Source: Jannaschia pagri (GTDB taxonomy: Bacteria > Pseudomonadota > Alphaproteobacteria > Rhodobacterales > Rhodobacteraceae). From it: a stretch of DNA of 64,000 bases. The stretch spans positions 124,001 through 188,000 of the forward strand of contig NZ_BPFH01000005.1 in the NCBI RefSeq assembly GCF_019655435.1. Reading direction: 5' to 3'. This document shows, one piece after another, positions 8,401 to 17,011 of this stretch. The position numbers and the translations under genes are program-made. Below the pieces are notes generated by a model. That model had not been told where the DNA came from, did no database searches, and saw nothing but the letters and a program-made list of their open reading frames with translations. Position 1 is the stretch's first letter; each line of letters begins with the position of its first letter.

Positions 8401-9312
8401 ATGCCCACGTCCGTATTCATCGATGGCGAAGCCGGAACCACCGGCCTTCAGATCCGCGACCGTCTCGCCAACCGCGAGGACATCCGCCTGATCTCCCTCG
8501 ATGCGGACCGCCGAAAGGATACGGACGCCCGCCGCACGGCCTTTCGGGAAGCGGACGTGGCGATCCTCTGCTTGCCCGATGACGCGGCGCGGCAGGCGGT
8601 GACCTTGGCCGGGGACACCCGGATCATCGACGCCTCCACCGCCCATCGGGTGGCCGCCGATTGGGTCTATGGAATGCCCGAACTGCCCGGCCAGAGGGAG
8701 CGGATCGCCGCTGCCACACGGGTCGCCAATGTCGGCTGTTTTGCCACGGGCGCGATCGCCATTCTGCGCCCACTGACCGATGCGGGTTTGGTGCCAAGCG
8801 ACGCAGGCGTCGTGTTGACCGGCGTATCGGGCTATACTGGCGGCGGCAAATCGTTGATCGCCGAGTACGAGGCCGGCACCGGCCCTGCCCATTATCTCTA
8901 TGCCCACGGTCAGACCCACAAGCACCTGCCGGAGATCATGGAATTTGGCGGGATGAGCCGCAAACCGGCCTTTCAACCGGCGGTCGGTGGCTACGCCCAG
9001 GGGATGGCGGTCCAACTCCATCTCCACGCCGATCTGCTGCCGGGGGGCGTTGGTCGACACGCCAGGATTGAGGCGGCTCTCCGTGAGGCCTACGCCGGTG
9101 ACCCCTTCGTGGGCGTGGAAACGGCCCAAGCCCGAATCGACCCGCAGGCTTTGAATGGAACAAACCGCATGGTTTTGTCTGTTCAAGGCGACGGCGAGGG
9201 CCGCGTGACCGTGGTCGCCGTCCTCGATAATCTGGGCAAAGGCGCCTCTGGCACCGCCGTTCAGAACCTAAACCTGATGATTGGTGCCAAAGAAACCGAA
9301 GGTTTGACATAA
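8401..9312 (+). CDS. argC: N-acetyl-gamma-glutamyl-phosphate reductase (short, type 2)
   Basis: A 303-residue cytosolic enzyme of arginine biosynthesis. It reduces N-acetylglutamyl phosphate to the semialdehyde with NADPH. Visible features are the N-terminal nucleotide site (GEAGTTG, residues 9-15), the catalytic cysteine Cys113 in NVGCFATG, and the GVSGYTGGGK loop. The length of about 300 fits the type 2 (AGPR_type2) group rather than the roughly 345-residue type 1. The start ATG at 8401 follows an AAGGAGG box at ideal spacing. Other arg genes are not nearby, as is usual in alphaproteobacteria. Confidence 0.93.
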   Translation: MPTSVFIDGEAGTTGLQIRDRLANREDIRLISLDADRRKDTDARRTAFREADVAILCLPDDAARQAVTLAGDTRIIDASTAHRVAADWVYGMPELPGQRERIAAATRVANVGCFATGAIAILRPLTDAGLVPSDAGVVLTGVSGYTGGGKSLIAEYEAGTGPAHYLYAHGQTHKHLPEIMEFGGMSRKPAFQPAVGGYAQGMAVQLHLHADLLPGGVGRHARIEAALREAYAGDPFVGVETAQARIDPQALNGTNRMVLSVQGDGEGRVTVVAVLDNLGKGASGTAVQNLNLMIGAKETEGLT

Positions 9313-9380
9313 TCGGCGCTCAATCGCGCCGCCTTTGCGGGTGAGACTTGGTTAACGCCACCAAGGAATGGACCTTAGCC

Positions 9381-9641
9381 ATGTCTCGCCTGCGCTTGCC
9401 CTTGTTGTGTTTTGTCCTCGGGGTTGTTTCCACCCCTGCTTTCGCTCAGAAATTCGTCTCCCCGAGCGACTTAGACAACATTCCCCTCGTCACGCCGACG
9501 GTCACAGTCCTTGATCTGAATGCGTCCACGCTTCGGGGTGATTTGTTCCAACGTCCAGCGGCATTGCCTCAGACGTTGGATATTCAGCCCGTCCGCCTGC
9601 GTGCCAAGCCTGAGCAGGATGCCGAAAAAACCGACGAATAA
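9381..9641 (+). CDS. Small exported protein of unknown function
   Basis: An 86-residue protein with a clear signal peptide (MSRLRLPLLCFVLGVVSTPAFA, cleavage after AFA) and a short hydrophilic mature part with no cysteines and no domain I recognise. The start is the ATG at 9381, with AAGGA about 13 nt upstream. An in-frame TTG at 9348 would put 11 charged residues ahead of the signal peptide and is less likely. Its signal peptide begins with the same MSRL sequence as the TPR protein 130 nt downstream, so the two may have arisen or been exported together. Confidence 0.6.
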   Translation: MSRLRLPLLCFVLGVVSTPAFAQKFVSPSDLDNIPLVTPTVTVLDLNASTLRGDLFQRPAALPQTLDIQPVRLRAKPEQDAEKTDE

Positions 9642-9772
9642 ACCAATATGGCGGCAATCGCCGTCCCAGGCATCGTTCGCATCCGCGACCTCGTTGACGC
9701 TCGCTAAGATGTCACTGGAAAACGCCAGGCTGTAGGGCATTTATGGCAGGCAGACAACCAAAGGATATTACC

Positions 9773-10303
9773 ATGTCTCGCCTCCCTCTTTTGACGGTTG
9801 CGCTCGTCGCGCTGCCGTCGCTCGCTTTTGCGGCCGGGTCAGGACCCACAACGCCCACGCAAACGACCAAACAATGCACCGGATCGCAGGTCTATGACGC
9901 AGCGACCAAGGCCTGCGTAGACAGCCGCGACAGCAGCATGAACGACACCCTCCGGCTCGATGCCGCGCGGGAATTGGCGGCGTTCGACCGTGCCGATGAT
10001 GCGCTGGCAATTCTTGCCAACCTGGAAAACGCGGAAACGCCCGAAGCACTGACCCTGCGTGGGTTTGCGACGCGCAAGGCTGGCGATTTCGAGACGGCGA
10101 TGACCTTCTATGACGCCGCGCTGGCCATCGATCCCGACTACATCCTTGCGCGCAGCTATATGGGCCAGGGCCTCGCAGAAAAGGGACAGACCGAGGCCGC
10201 GCGCACGCAGTTGGCCCTGATCCGGCAGGCGGGCGGTCGCGGGACCTGGGCCGAAACGTCCCTGGCCCGCGCTATCGAGACGGGACGCGGCTACGGTCAG
10301 TGA
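9773..10303 (+). CDS. Periplasmic TPR-repeat protein
   Basis: A 176-residue exported protein. Residues 1-19 form a signal peptide (MSRLPLLTVALVALPSLAFA). A Cys-containing linker (QCTGSQVYDAATKACVD) that may form a disulfide follows, then two or three TPR helices (ALTLRGFATRKAGDFETAMTFYDAALAIDPDYILARSYMGQGLAEKG). TPR proteins scaffold other proteins; the partner is unknown. I chose the ATG at 9773 because AAGGA lies 7 nt upstream and the signal peptide starts there. It follows the small exported protein gene in the same direction. Confidence 0.78.
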   Translation: MSRLPLLTVALVALPSLAFAAGSGPTTPTQTTKQCTGSQVYDAATKACVDSRDSSMNDTLRLDAARELAAFDRADDALAILANLENAETPEALTLRGFATRKAGDFETAMTFYDAALAIDPDYILARSYMGQGLAEKGQTEAARTQLALIRQAGGRGTWAETSLARAIETGRGYGQ

Positions 10304-10362
10304 TGCGCAGGCAGTAACCGTTTGGTAACGCGCGTCGGGCCATATGGGGCATCATCACAAGG

Positions 10363-11433
10363 ATGCCCCGGCCCGACGCCATGACACAGCTAAGCCCGAC
10401 GTTCCCGCCGCCCTTTGACCGGCGTCACCTTAGCCAGGGCCAAAAGGCCGCTGTGATCGTCCGCCTGCTCATCAATGGGGGCGCGGATCCGGGCATTCGC
10501 CATCTACCCAAAGAACAACAAAGGCGTCTGGTGCGCGACATGGCCTCCCTCAGGTTCGTCGACCGGGACACGCTCGCCGCAACAGTGGCGGAGTTTGCCT
10601 CCGAACTGGACAGCATTGCGTTGCATTTCCCGAGGGAGATTGACCGCGTGCTCGCAACCCTCGATGGCAGCCTATCCCTAGACGTTGTGGAAGGGCTGAT
10701 TGCCGAGGTAGGTGGTGACGTCGGTGCCCTTGGGGATGCAGCCTGGGACACCATTGGCCTTCTGGACGAAGACGTCATCCTCGATCTCATGTCAGGGGAA
10801 ACGCCCGAGATCTGTGCGATCATCCTGTCGAAACTACCGGCTGCCAAAGCGGCAAGCCTGATCGGACAGCTTGAAAAGGAGCAGTCAGAAGCAGTCGCGG
10901 CGGCCTTCAGTCGAACGGAGGACGTCACTCCCGAGGCGGTCTCTCGCATCGGAAATGCCCTTGGACGGCAATCGGATTCGCGCGCGCAACCCGCTTTCGA
11001 GACCGCTGCCGTGACCCGCGTCGCCAATATCTTGAATCTGGCAACCTCAGCGGTGCGTCAGGCTTTGCTCGACCGTCTGGAGGCGACCGATCCGGGCTTT
11101 GCCGCGCGCGTCCGCAAGACCGTGTTCAGCTTTGAGAACATTCCCCAACGGCTTGATCCCAGGGATGCCCCGCGCGTGTTGCGCGGTGTCGACAACGCGG
11201 TTCTGGTGACCGCGCTTGCAGGCGCGAACGCGGCGCAAGCAAAGGTCGGAGAGTTCTTGCTGAGCGCGATTTCCAGCCGCCTCGCTGACCAGATACGGGA
11301 AGACATTGGAAATGCGGGCAAGGTAACCTCCGACCAAGCCGAGGAAGCCATGGCCGAAATTGTCACTGCTATTCGCACCTTGGAAGAGTCGGGAGAGCTG
11401 TCGCTCCTTGTGCAAGAAGACAGTGCGGAGTGA
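10363..11433 (+). CDS. fliG: FliG-like flagellar motor switch protein, orphan
   Basis: A 356-residue protein aligning along its length with FliG, the rotor protein that meets the MotA stator. The best-conserved part is the C-terminal domain (residues 253-347: FSFENIPQRLDPRDAPRVL, LLSAISSRLADQIREDIG). By alignment from memory, the middle-domain EHPQ motif reads ETPE. The charged torque residues are partly changed: the usual Lys in ALKGA is Ala286 and the Arg after the GPV motif is Thr322, while Arg306 and the acidic pair Glu313-Asp314 remain. No other flagellar gene is in the window. It could be the only FliG of a divergent motor or a diverged paralogue. Start ATG 10363; ATG 10381 is an alternative. 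Confidence 0.8.
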   Translation: MPRPDAMTQLSPTFPPPFDRRHLSQGQKAAVIVRLLINGGADPGIRHLPKEQQRRLVRDMASLRFVDRDTLAATVAEFASELDSIALHFPREIDRVLATLDGSLSLDVVEGLIAEVGGDVGALGDAAWDTIGLLDEDVILDLMSGETPEICAIILSKLPAAKAASLIGQLEKEQSEAVAAAFSRTEDVTPEAVSRIGNALGRQSDSRAQPAFETAAVTRVANILNLATSAVRQALLDRLEATDPGFAARVRKTVFSFENIPQRLDPRDAPRVLRGVDNAVLVTALAGANAAQAKVGEFLLSAISSRLADQIREDIGNAGKVTSDQAEEAMAEIVTAIRTLEESGELSLLVQEDSAE

Positions 11434-12155
11434 GATCGGATGTGTCTGCCGCAAGCGCTGACTTGACCGTTGAGTTCGCGCTATTGGCGGTCGCTTAAAA
11501 CTAACGGGCCGCCAAGATAATCGCGCACCGAACCAAAGTTAGAAATGGACGATGTCCTACGAGGCAAACAGGTTACGCGGGTGCTGTGTGTAGCCGCTCG
11601 CGTCGGCCCCTGACCTTCGCACCAAAACAAAGCACCTTAGGGATTCGATGAATAGCAAGGGCATGCCCCGCTCACACCAAGTAGGGAATGCTAGTCGTGT
11701 GCTTTAACCGATCCTGCCTGCATCGACCGACTGTCGCGTCCACAAGCAGGCCCCGGAGTGCAATTCACTGATCTATTCCAGCGGCTTTCACACTGGATGA
11801 CCTGAAACAGAAACGTTGGCGCGGACACGCATGGCCTCGGTCGAAAGGTCACATGGGTGTTCGGCGCAAAACGCTCCAATCAGCGCCGATATGTCCGAGA
11901 ACATGCGACGGGTCCGCGATCTAGCTCTCCTCTTAGCAGGAAGCGGAACGACCAATGAACTGAAGGTCTGCAGATCTTTCGGTCAAAACCGTCGTATCAA
12001 CACACCGCAAAGCGGTATTAGGGGCGTGGCCCATTACGCTCAGAGTTTTACGACTCCAATTCCAGACACCACGATGCAGTTTGACCCCGCGTCCTCGGCA
12101 AAGGCCCAGGCCGCTTTCCTATCGCCAAACAGGTTCGCCGCCCTAACGTCTACGT
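11434..12155. other. 722-bp stretch without a supported gene
   Basis: Between fliG and the repair operon there are only short open frames on both strands (for example 11816-12178 plus and 11691-11879 minus), with no ribosome binding site, no recognisable motif and weak third-position GC bias. The base composition is visibly less GC-rich than the neighbouring genes. No hairpin with a T-run was found. It could be a degraded gene remnant or a non-coding region. Confidence 0.5.
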
Positions 12156-13190
12156 ATGGTTTTGGAATTCAAAGATGAGGGGATCTATTGCCCTTCAGGG
12201 GACTTCTACATCGACCCCTGGCGTCCGGTGGAGCGGGCGCTGATCACCCATGGGCATGCCGATCACGCGCGCTGGGGCCACCGCTATTATCTCGCAACTG
12301 AAGCGGCGGGTCCTGTGATGCGGCACCGTTTGGGCGACATCGCCTTGGACGGCATCGCGTTTGGGGAAAAGCGTCAGATCGGCGACGCCATCGTCACCTT
12401 CCATCCGGCGGGACATGTGCCCGGCAGTGCGCAAATACGCGTCGAACACCGGGGCGAGGTCTGGGTCGTCTCGGGCGACTACAAAACCGTTGCGGACCGT
12501 CTGTCGGAACCGTTTGAGCCCGTTCGCTGCCATGCCTTCATCACGGAATGCACATTCGGGCTTCCGGTGTTCGATTGGGAAGATGACGCGATCCTCTCCG
12601 CGCAGCTCAACACCTGGTGGCAAACCTGCCGCGACAACGGACAACACGCCGCTATTGGTGCCTATTCGCTGGGAAAAGCGCAGCGCGTTATGACCATGGT
12701 CGATCCATCGATCGGCCCGATCCTGACCCATGGCGCGGTGGAAAACACCAATGAGGTTCTGCGCGCCCAGGGCGTCCCCCTGCCCGCTTCGGTGCGCGTA
12801 ACGCGCGACACCGACGTCAAGGCAACGCCTGGAGCTTTGATCATCGCGCCACCATCGGCGCTGGCGGGGTCGTGGCTCCGTAAATTCGGGTCGGTCTCGA
12901 CCGGAATTGCAAGCGGCTGGATGCGTCTGCGGGGCGTGCGGCGGCGTCGGGCGGCGGAGCGGGGCTTTGTCATTAGCGACCATGCCGACTGGCGCGGGCT
13001 GAACGACGCCATTCGCGAAACAGGCGCAGAGCGGGTCTTTGCGACCCATGGATATACCGCGACGTTCAAGGACTGGCTGACCGAACAAGGGTACGACGCT
13101 GCCGTGGTTGAGACGGAATACGAAGGCGACGCCCTCGACGCGGCGGACACGGATGCCGATGCGCCGACTGAGGCCGAGACCGTCACATGA
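12156..13190 (+). CDS. Ligase-associated DNA exonuclease (MBL/beta-CASP fold)
   Basis: A 344-residue metallo-beta-lactamase/beta-CASP nuclease of the TIGR04122 type, related to SNM1 and mRNA 3'-processing nucleases. The metal motif HGHADH is at residues 32-37. Other ligands are visible in PAGHVPGSAQI and SGDYK, and later in SDHADW and ATHGY. The family is almost always encoded with the cisplatin-response ATP-dependent ligase, present here two genes downstream, and is thought to process damaged DNA ends. The stop overlaps the next start by 4 nt. The acidic tail after residue 320 is typical low-complexity sequence. The usual third partner, a ligase-associated DEXH helicase, is not in the window. 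Confidence 0.9.
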   Translation: MVLEFKDEGIYCPSGDFYIDPWRPVERALITHGHADHARWGHRYYLATEAAGPVMRHRLGDIALDGIAFGEKRQIGDAIVTFHPAGHVPGSAQIRVEHRGEVWVVSGDYKTVADRLSEPFEPVRCHAFITECTFGLPVFDWEDDAILSAQLNTWWQTCRDNGQHAAIGAYSLGKAQRVMTMVDPSIGPILTHGAVENTNEVLRAQGVPLPASVRVTRDTDVKATPGALIIAPPSALAGSWLRKFGSVSTGIASGWMRLRGVRRRRAAERGFVISDHADWRGLNDAIRETGAERVFATHGYTATFKDWLTEQGYDAAVVETEYEGDALDAADTDADAPTEAETVT

Positions 13191-14053
13191 GCCAGGTTTT
13201 CGACCGGATCCGCCGGTTCACAACACGCTACGTGGATCGCCCGATCCTAGCCCTGCCCCTCCCCGTTGGTATCCACCGCAGTTTGTTTGCCCTCCAAGCC
13301 AAACTGATGACCACGGAGGTCGAGGTTGCCGTCCGCTGGCAGGACGTGGGCGGCGTTCCAACGCGCATCGTCTCGCCCCCACGGCCAAAGGGGCGTTTAC
13401 TCTGGCTCCACGGGGGCGGCTTTGTTCTGGGGTCGCCAGACACCCACGCAGGGCTTACCGACCATCTGGCGCTCGCCTCCGGGTTGGAGGTTTGGACCCC
13501 TCGGTATCGTCGGGCGCCAGAACATCCGTGGCCCGCCGCACCTGACGATGTGCGATCCGTGGCCCAAGCGATGCCCCGCCCGTTTCACCTGGGCGGTGAC
13601 AGTGCCGGAGGCAACCTAGCCCTTGTCCTGCTTGCCCAGGCACTGACCGACGGTCGAGCCCCCTTGAGCGTGACGCTCATCTCGCCGGTTGTCGATCTTC
13701 GAGAACGTCAGGATGACTCTCGCACCGATGCGGAAATGTTGCTGCCGCGTGCGTTTCTGCACCGTTGCCGCGCCGCATATTTGCGCGATGCCGATGGCCG
13801 AGACCGGCGCCAAAGCCCTGTCCTTGCGGAGTTTCCGGGCTGTCCGCCCGTTCACCTGGAACTGTCTGCACGGGAAGTACTGGAACCGGACGGGATGGCA
13901 ATCGCAGAGAGGTTGGAGGCCGCTGGCGCCACGGTCCACCTGCATGTGGAGCCTAAAACGCCCCATGATTACCCGCTCTGCGCGGGGCGGTCCTCGGCTG
14001 CGGATATGGCCATTCTTCGGATGGCCAAACATCTGGAGGCCCATCAGCCGTGA
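13187..14053 (+). CDS. Alpha/beta-hydrolase (HSL/acetyl-esterase family)
   Basis: A 288-residue esterase of the hormone-sensitive-lipase family. The oxyanion motif HGGGF is at residues 75-79 and the nucleophile elbow GDSAG at 137-141 (Ser139). The probable acid is Asp235 (EPDG) and the base His260 (PHDYP). It likely hydrolyses short acyl esters; the physiological substrate is unknown. It sits inside the exonuclease-ligase pair, overlapping the upstream stop by 4 nt (ATGA) and the downstream start by 4 nt (GTGA), so all three are translationally coupled. No known repair role for such an esterase is apparent to me. Confidence 0.85.
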   Translation: MSQVFDRIRRFTTRYVDRPILALPLPVGIHRSLFALQAKLMTTEVEVAVRWQDVGGVPTRIVSPPRPKGRLLWLHGGGFVLGSPDTHAGLTDHLALASGLEVWTPRYRRAPEHPWPAAPDDVRSVAQAMPRPFHLGGDSAGGNLALVLLAQALTDGRAPLSVTLISPVVDLRERQDDSRTDAEMLLPRAFLHRCRAAYLRDADGRDRRQSPVLAEFPGCPPVHLELSAREVLEPDGMAIAERLEAAGATVHLHVEPKTPHDYPLCAGRSSAADMAILRMAKHLEAHQP

Positions 14054-15648
14054 AGGACTTTGCCAATCTGTTTACCACCTTGGACCAAACCACAAAGACC
14101 ACGGCGAAAACGGCTGCGCTGAGCGCCTATTTCAAGCAAGCGGCCCCGGAGGATCGGCTTTGGACCATCGCACTCCTGTCCGGGCGACGTCCGAAACGCA
14201 CAGTGACGGCCACACGACTAGCGGAGTGGGCAGCGGAGCGGGCGAGCCTGCCTGACTGGCTGTTCCGCGCCTCCTACGACGTGGTCGGGGACCTGGCTGA
14301 GACGATCCATCTGATGGTGCCACCGGCGGCGCAGAGTGTTGACCGGAGCCTGTCCGCATGGGTCGCGGAGATCCGCGCGCTCGCCACCGCGGAGGAGGCG
14401 GACAAACGCAGCGCAATCCTGTCTGCCTGGGATCAACTGGAGGGTGCCGAGCGCTTTGTGTTCAACAAACTCATCACGGGCGGGTTTCGCGTGGGTGTCA
14501 GCCAAAAGTTGATGACACGTGCCCTCGCCAGCGCGACCGATATCCCGGAGGCGGAGCTGGCCCACAGGCTGATGGGAAACTGGACGCCCGACACGACCAC
14601 CTACGAGTCCCTCATCCTGGCGCCGGACCCTGCTGCCGACCAAAGCCGCCCCTACCCGTTTTGCCTGGCCCATGGCGTCGACGGGGACCCGGACGATCTC
14701 GGCCCTCCCGAAGAGTGGCTGGCCGAATGGAAGTGGGATGGCATCCGGGGCCAGTTGATCCTTCGTGGAGGGACACATCACCTGTGGAGCCGGGGGGAAG
14801 AATTGATCACCCACCGATTTCCTGAACTGGCGCGGGCGTTGGATTTCTTGCCCGATGGGACGGTCCTGGACGGCGAAATCCTGGCGTGGGATCCCGAAAA
14901 ACAGGTGCCACAGTCGTTTGCCGCCCTCCAGAAACGGATCGGTCGCAAAACCGTCCCGAAAAAGCTTCTGGCCGAGGCGCCAGCCGTCTTACGCGCCTAT
15001 GACCTGCTGGAAGCCGAGGGTGTAGATGTGCGCGCGCGTCCGTTCGCGGAGCGGCGCGCGATGCTCGAAACCCTCCTGGCCGATCTCCCACCAGAGGCGC
15101 CGGTGCATCTTTCGCCGGTGGTTCCGTTCACCGACTGGGCGACCCTCGCCGATGTCCGGGCCGGTGCCCGCGATGCCCAGGCCGAGGGCCTGATGCTCAA
15201 ACGCCGGAGCAGCCCCTACCATGTTGGTCGCAAGAAGGGCGACTGGTGGAAATGGAAGCTGGAGCCGCTGACAATCGATGCCGTGATGATCTACGCCCAA
15301 GCCGGTCATGGCCGCCGGGCGAACCTCTATACCGACTTCACGTTTGCCGTCGCCAAGGACAATGAGTTGGTGCCGTTTACAAAAGCATACTCAGGTCTGA
15401 CGGACGCCGAGTTTCGCAAGATCACCGCCTGGGTCCGCAAAAACACGCTGGCCCGGTTTGGTCCCGTGCGACAGGTGCCGCCCGAGCAAGTGTTCGAGAT
15501 CGGCTTTGAAGGCATCCAACGCAGCACGCGGCACAAATCCGGCATCGCCCTGCGCTTTCCCCGCATGTTGCGGTGGCGGCAGGACAAGCCCGTGTCCGAG
15601 ATCAATACGCACGCGGATTTGCTCGAAATGCTGGAAACCTACGGCTGA
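14050..15648 (+). CDS. Cisplatin damage response ATP-dependent DNA ligase
   Basis: A 532-residue ATP-dependent DNA ligase of the TIGR04120 group. It seals nicks by transferring AMP from the active-site lysine. Motif I is EWKWDGIR with catalytic Lys228. Motif III-like VLDGEILAWD, motif IV (EGLMLKRRSSPYHVGRKKGDWWKWK) and the OB-fold domain follow in order, and the N-terminal 200 residues form the DNA-binding domain. Length is normal for the group. The start is GTG at 14050, overlapping the esterase stop. It acts with the exonuclease of the same operon, probably in repair of bulky or cross-linking damage, as reported for the family. Confidence 0.92.
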   Translation: MKDFANLFTTLDQTTKTTAKTAALSAYFKQAAPEDRLWTIALLSGRRPKRTVTATRLAEWAAERASLPDWLFRASYDVVGDLAETIHLMVPPAAQSVDRSLSAWVAEIRALATAEEADKRSAILSAWDQLEGAERFVFNKLITGGFRVGVSQKLMTRALASATDIPEAELAHRLMGNWTPDTTTYESLILAPDPAADQSRPYPFCLAHGVDGDPDDLGPPEEWLAEWKWDGIRGQLILRGGTHHLWSRGEELITHRFPELARALDFLPDGTVLDGEILAWDPEKQVPQSFAALQKRIGRKTVPKKLLAEAPAVLRAYDLLEAEGVDVRARPFAERRAMLETLLADLPPEAPVHLSPVVPFTDWATLADVRAGARDAQAEGLMLKRRSSPYHVGRKKGDWWKWKLEPLTIDAVMIYAQAGHGRRANLYTDFTFAVAKDNELVPFTKAYSGLTDAEFRKITAWVRKNTLARFGPVRQVPPEQVFEIGFEGIQRSTRHKSGIALRFPRMLRWRQDKPVSEINTHADLLEMLETYG

Positions 15649-15673
15649 CGCGGCCTCCCCGCTGGCATAGCCT

Positions 15674-16444
15674 CTATCCGGCCCGGCGCAATCCTGACCG
15701 GGCGGCGCGCCATTCCGCGCAGGCGGCGCCAAAGGCTTCAAACAGGGGGCGCGAGACGGGGTCCTGATCGGCGTTCCACTCCGGGTGCCACTGGACCGCC
15801 ATGCAGAAGCCCGGCGCGCCATCGATCCAGATCGCCTCGGGCGTATCATCGGGGGCCCATCCGTCAATGCGCACGCGGGGACCGGCCTTTTTGATGCCCT
15901 GCCCGTGCAAAGTGTTCGTCTCCACGGTTTCGGATCCAAACAGCCGCGCAAACGGTCCGCCAGCCGTCAGGCGCACAGGGTGGCGCAGCGCGAACTTTTC
16001 TTCCAACGTCCCATCGGGCGGCATCCGGTGGTTCATACGACCCGGCAGGTCGCGGATCTCCGGATGCAGGGTCGACCCCATGGCGACGGCGATTTCCTGG
16101 AACCCCCGGCAAATGCCCAGTACCGGCTGCCCACGCTCCACCGCCTGACGGATCAGGGGCAGCGCAATGCGGTCGCGGTCCCGGTCGAACTCCCCATGGG
16201 CCTCGGTTTCGGGTTCGCCGTATTCCTGGGGATGAACGTTGGGCCGCGCCCCGGTGAACAGAAACCCGTCGAAGACCTCCAACAGCTCGTCGATGCGGGT
16301 CACCTCGGGATCAGCGGGGAAGGTCAAAGGCATCGCGCCCGAGACCTTGGCAATCGCCTCCGTGTTCATAGAGCCATTGGCATGGGCGGGGTACTGATCG
16401 TTGATCAGGTAGTGGTTCGAAATGATGCCGACGATTGGGCGCAT
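15674..16444 (-). CDS. Class I glutamine amidotransferase (gamma-glutamyl-GABA hydrolase-like, peptidase C26)
   Basis: A 256-residue cytosolic hydrolase. The nucleophile elbow is GICRGFQE with Cys112, and the His-Glu pair is in QWHPEW (His220, Glu222). The N-terminus MRPIVGIISNHYLI and the overall length match PuuD-type gamma-glutamyl-gamma-aminobutyrate hydrolases, which free GABA in putrescine breakdown. No other puu gene is close, so the exact gamma-glutamyl substrate is an inference. It converges on the ligase gene with 25 bp between stops, and its start is 107 bp from the glcG stop. Confidence 0.85.
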   Translation of the reverse strand: MRPIVGIISNHYLINDQYPAHANGSMNTEAIAKVSGAMPLTFPADPEVTRIDELLEVFDGFLFTGARPNVHPQEYGEPETEAHGEFDRDRDRIALPLIRQAVERGQPVLGICRGFQEIAVAMGSTLHPEIRDLPGRMNHRMPPDGTLEEKFALRHPVRLTAGGPFARLFGSETVETNTLHGQGIKKAGPRVRIDGWAPDDTPEAIWIDGAPGFCMAVQWHPEWNADQDPVSRPLFEAFGAACAEWRAARSGLRRAG

Positions 16445-16551
16445 GGGGTCCTCCGGTTGGTTTCACATACCGCCCAAAGGTCCCCACGCAAAGCCATGCC
16501 ACGTCACAGGTGCCTTGGCCCTGGCGCACGGTCCAAACTATGCCCGTTGTT

Positions 16552-16983
16552 TCACCCGTCCGCTGTCAGACCGCTGACACCTTCGACACCGGCGGCACCG
16601 GCGATCAGATCGTTGTCCGATGTATCCCCGGTGACGCCAACGGCACCGATGACCGTGCCCTTACCGTCTCGCACCAGAATGCCCCCGGGCACGGGCACAA
16701 CCTGCCCGCCGAACACGCCGTTCGCGGCGGCCATAAAGTAGGCTTGCTGCTCGGCCCGGGCCATCTGAGCGGTGCCGGACATACCCAACATGATGGCGCC
16801 ATAGGCCTTGCCGTGAGCAATGGCGAAGCGGCCCGGCGAGGCACCGTCTTCGCGTTCAAAGGCGATGACGTGACCGCCTGCGTCCAACACAACGACGGAC
16901 AGCGGCTTCAACTCCAACTCGCGCCCCTTGGCCAGCGCGAACCGGATGATCTGCCGCGCCTTGCGCAGGTTGATGTCTGCCAT
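16552..16983 (-). CDS. glcG: GlcG/HbpS-family protein
   Basis: A 143-residue small protein of the heme-binding-like GlcG/HbpS (DUF336) family. It shows the typical core VVVLDAGGHVIAFEREDGAS, then FGGQVVPVPGGILVRDGKGTVIGAVGVTGDTSDND near the end. In Escherichia coli glcG lies in the glycolate operon next to glcB, and here too it directly follows malate synthase G with a 28-nt gap. This supports a role linked to glycolate/glyoxylate use, though its molecular activity is not established. Start ATG at 16983. Confidence 0.85.
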   Translation of the reverse strand: MADINLRKARQIIRFALAKGRELELKPLSVVVLDAGGHVIAFEREDGASPGRFAIAHGKAYGAIMLGMSGTAQMARAEQQAYFMAAANGVFGGQVVPVPGGILVRDGKGTVIGAVGVTGDTSDNDLIAGAAGVEGVSGLTADG

Positions 16984-17011
16984 TTTGCAATCCTTGTTTG
17001 TTTTCTCGGTC

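Noticed and set aside
11816-12178. 120-codon frame in the gap before the repair operon
   Set aside because: No ribosome site, no recognised motif, and it overlaps the start of the exonuclease gene. I record the area as having no supported gene.
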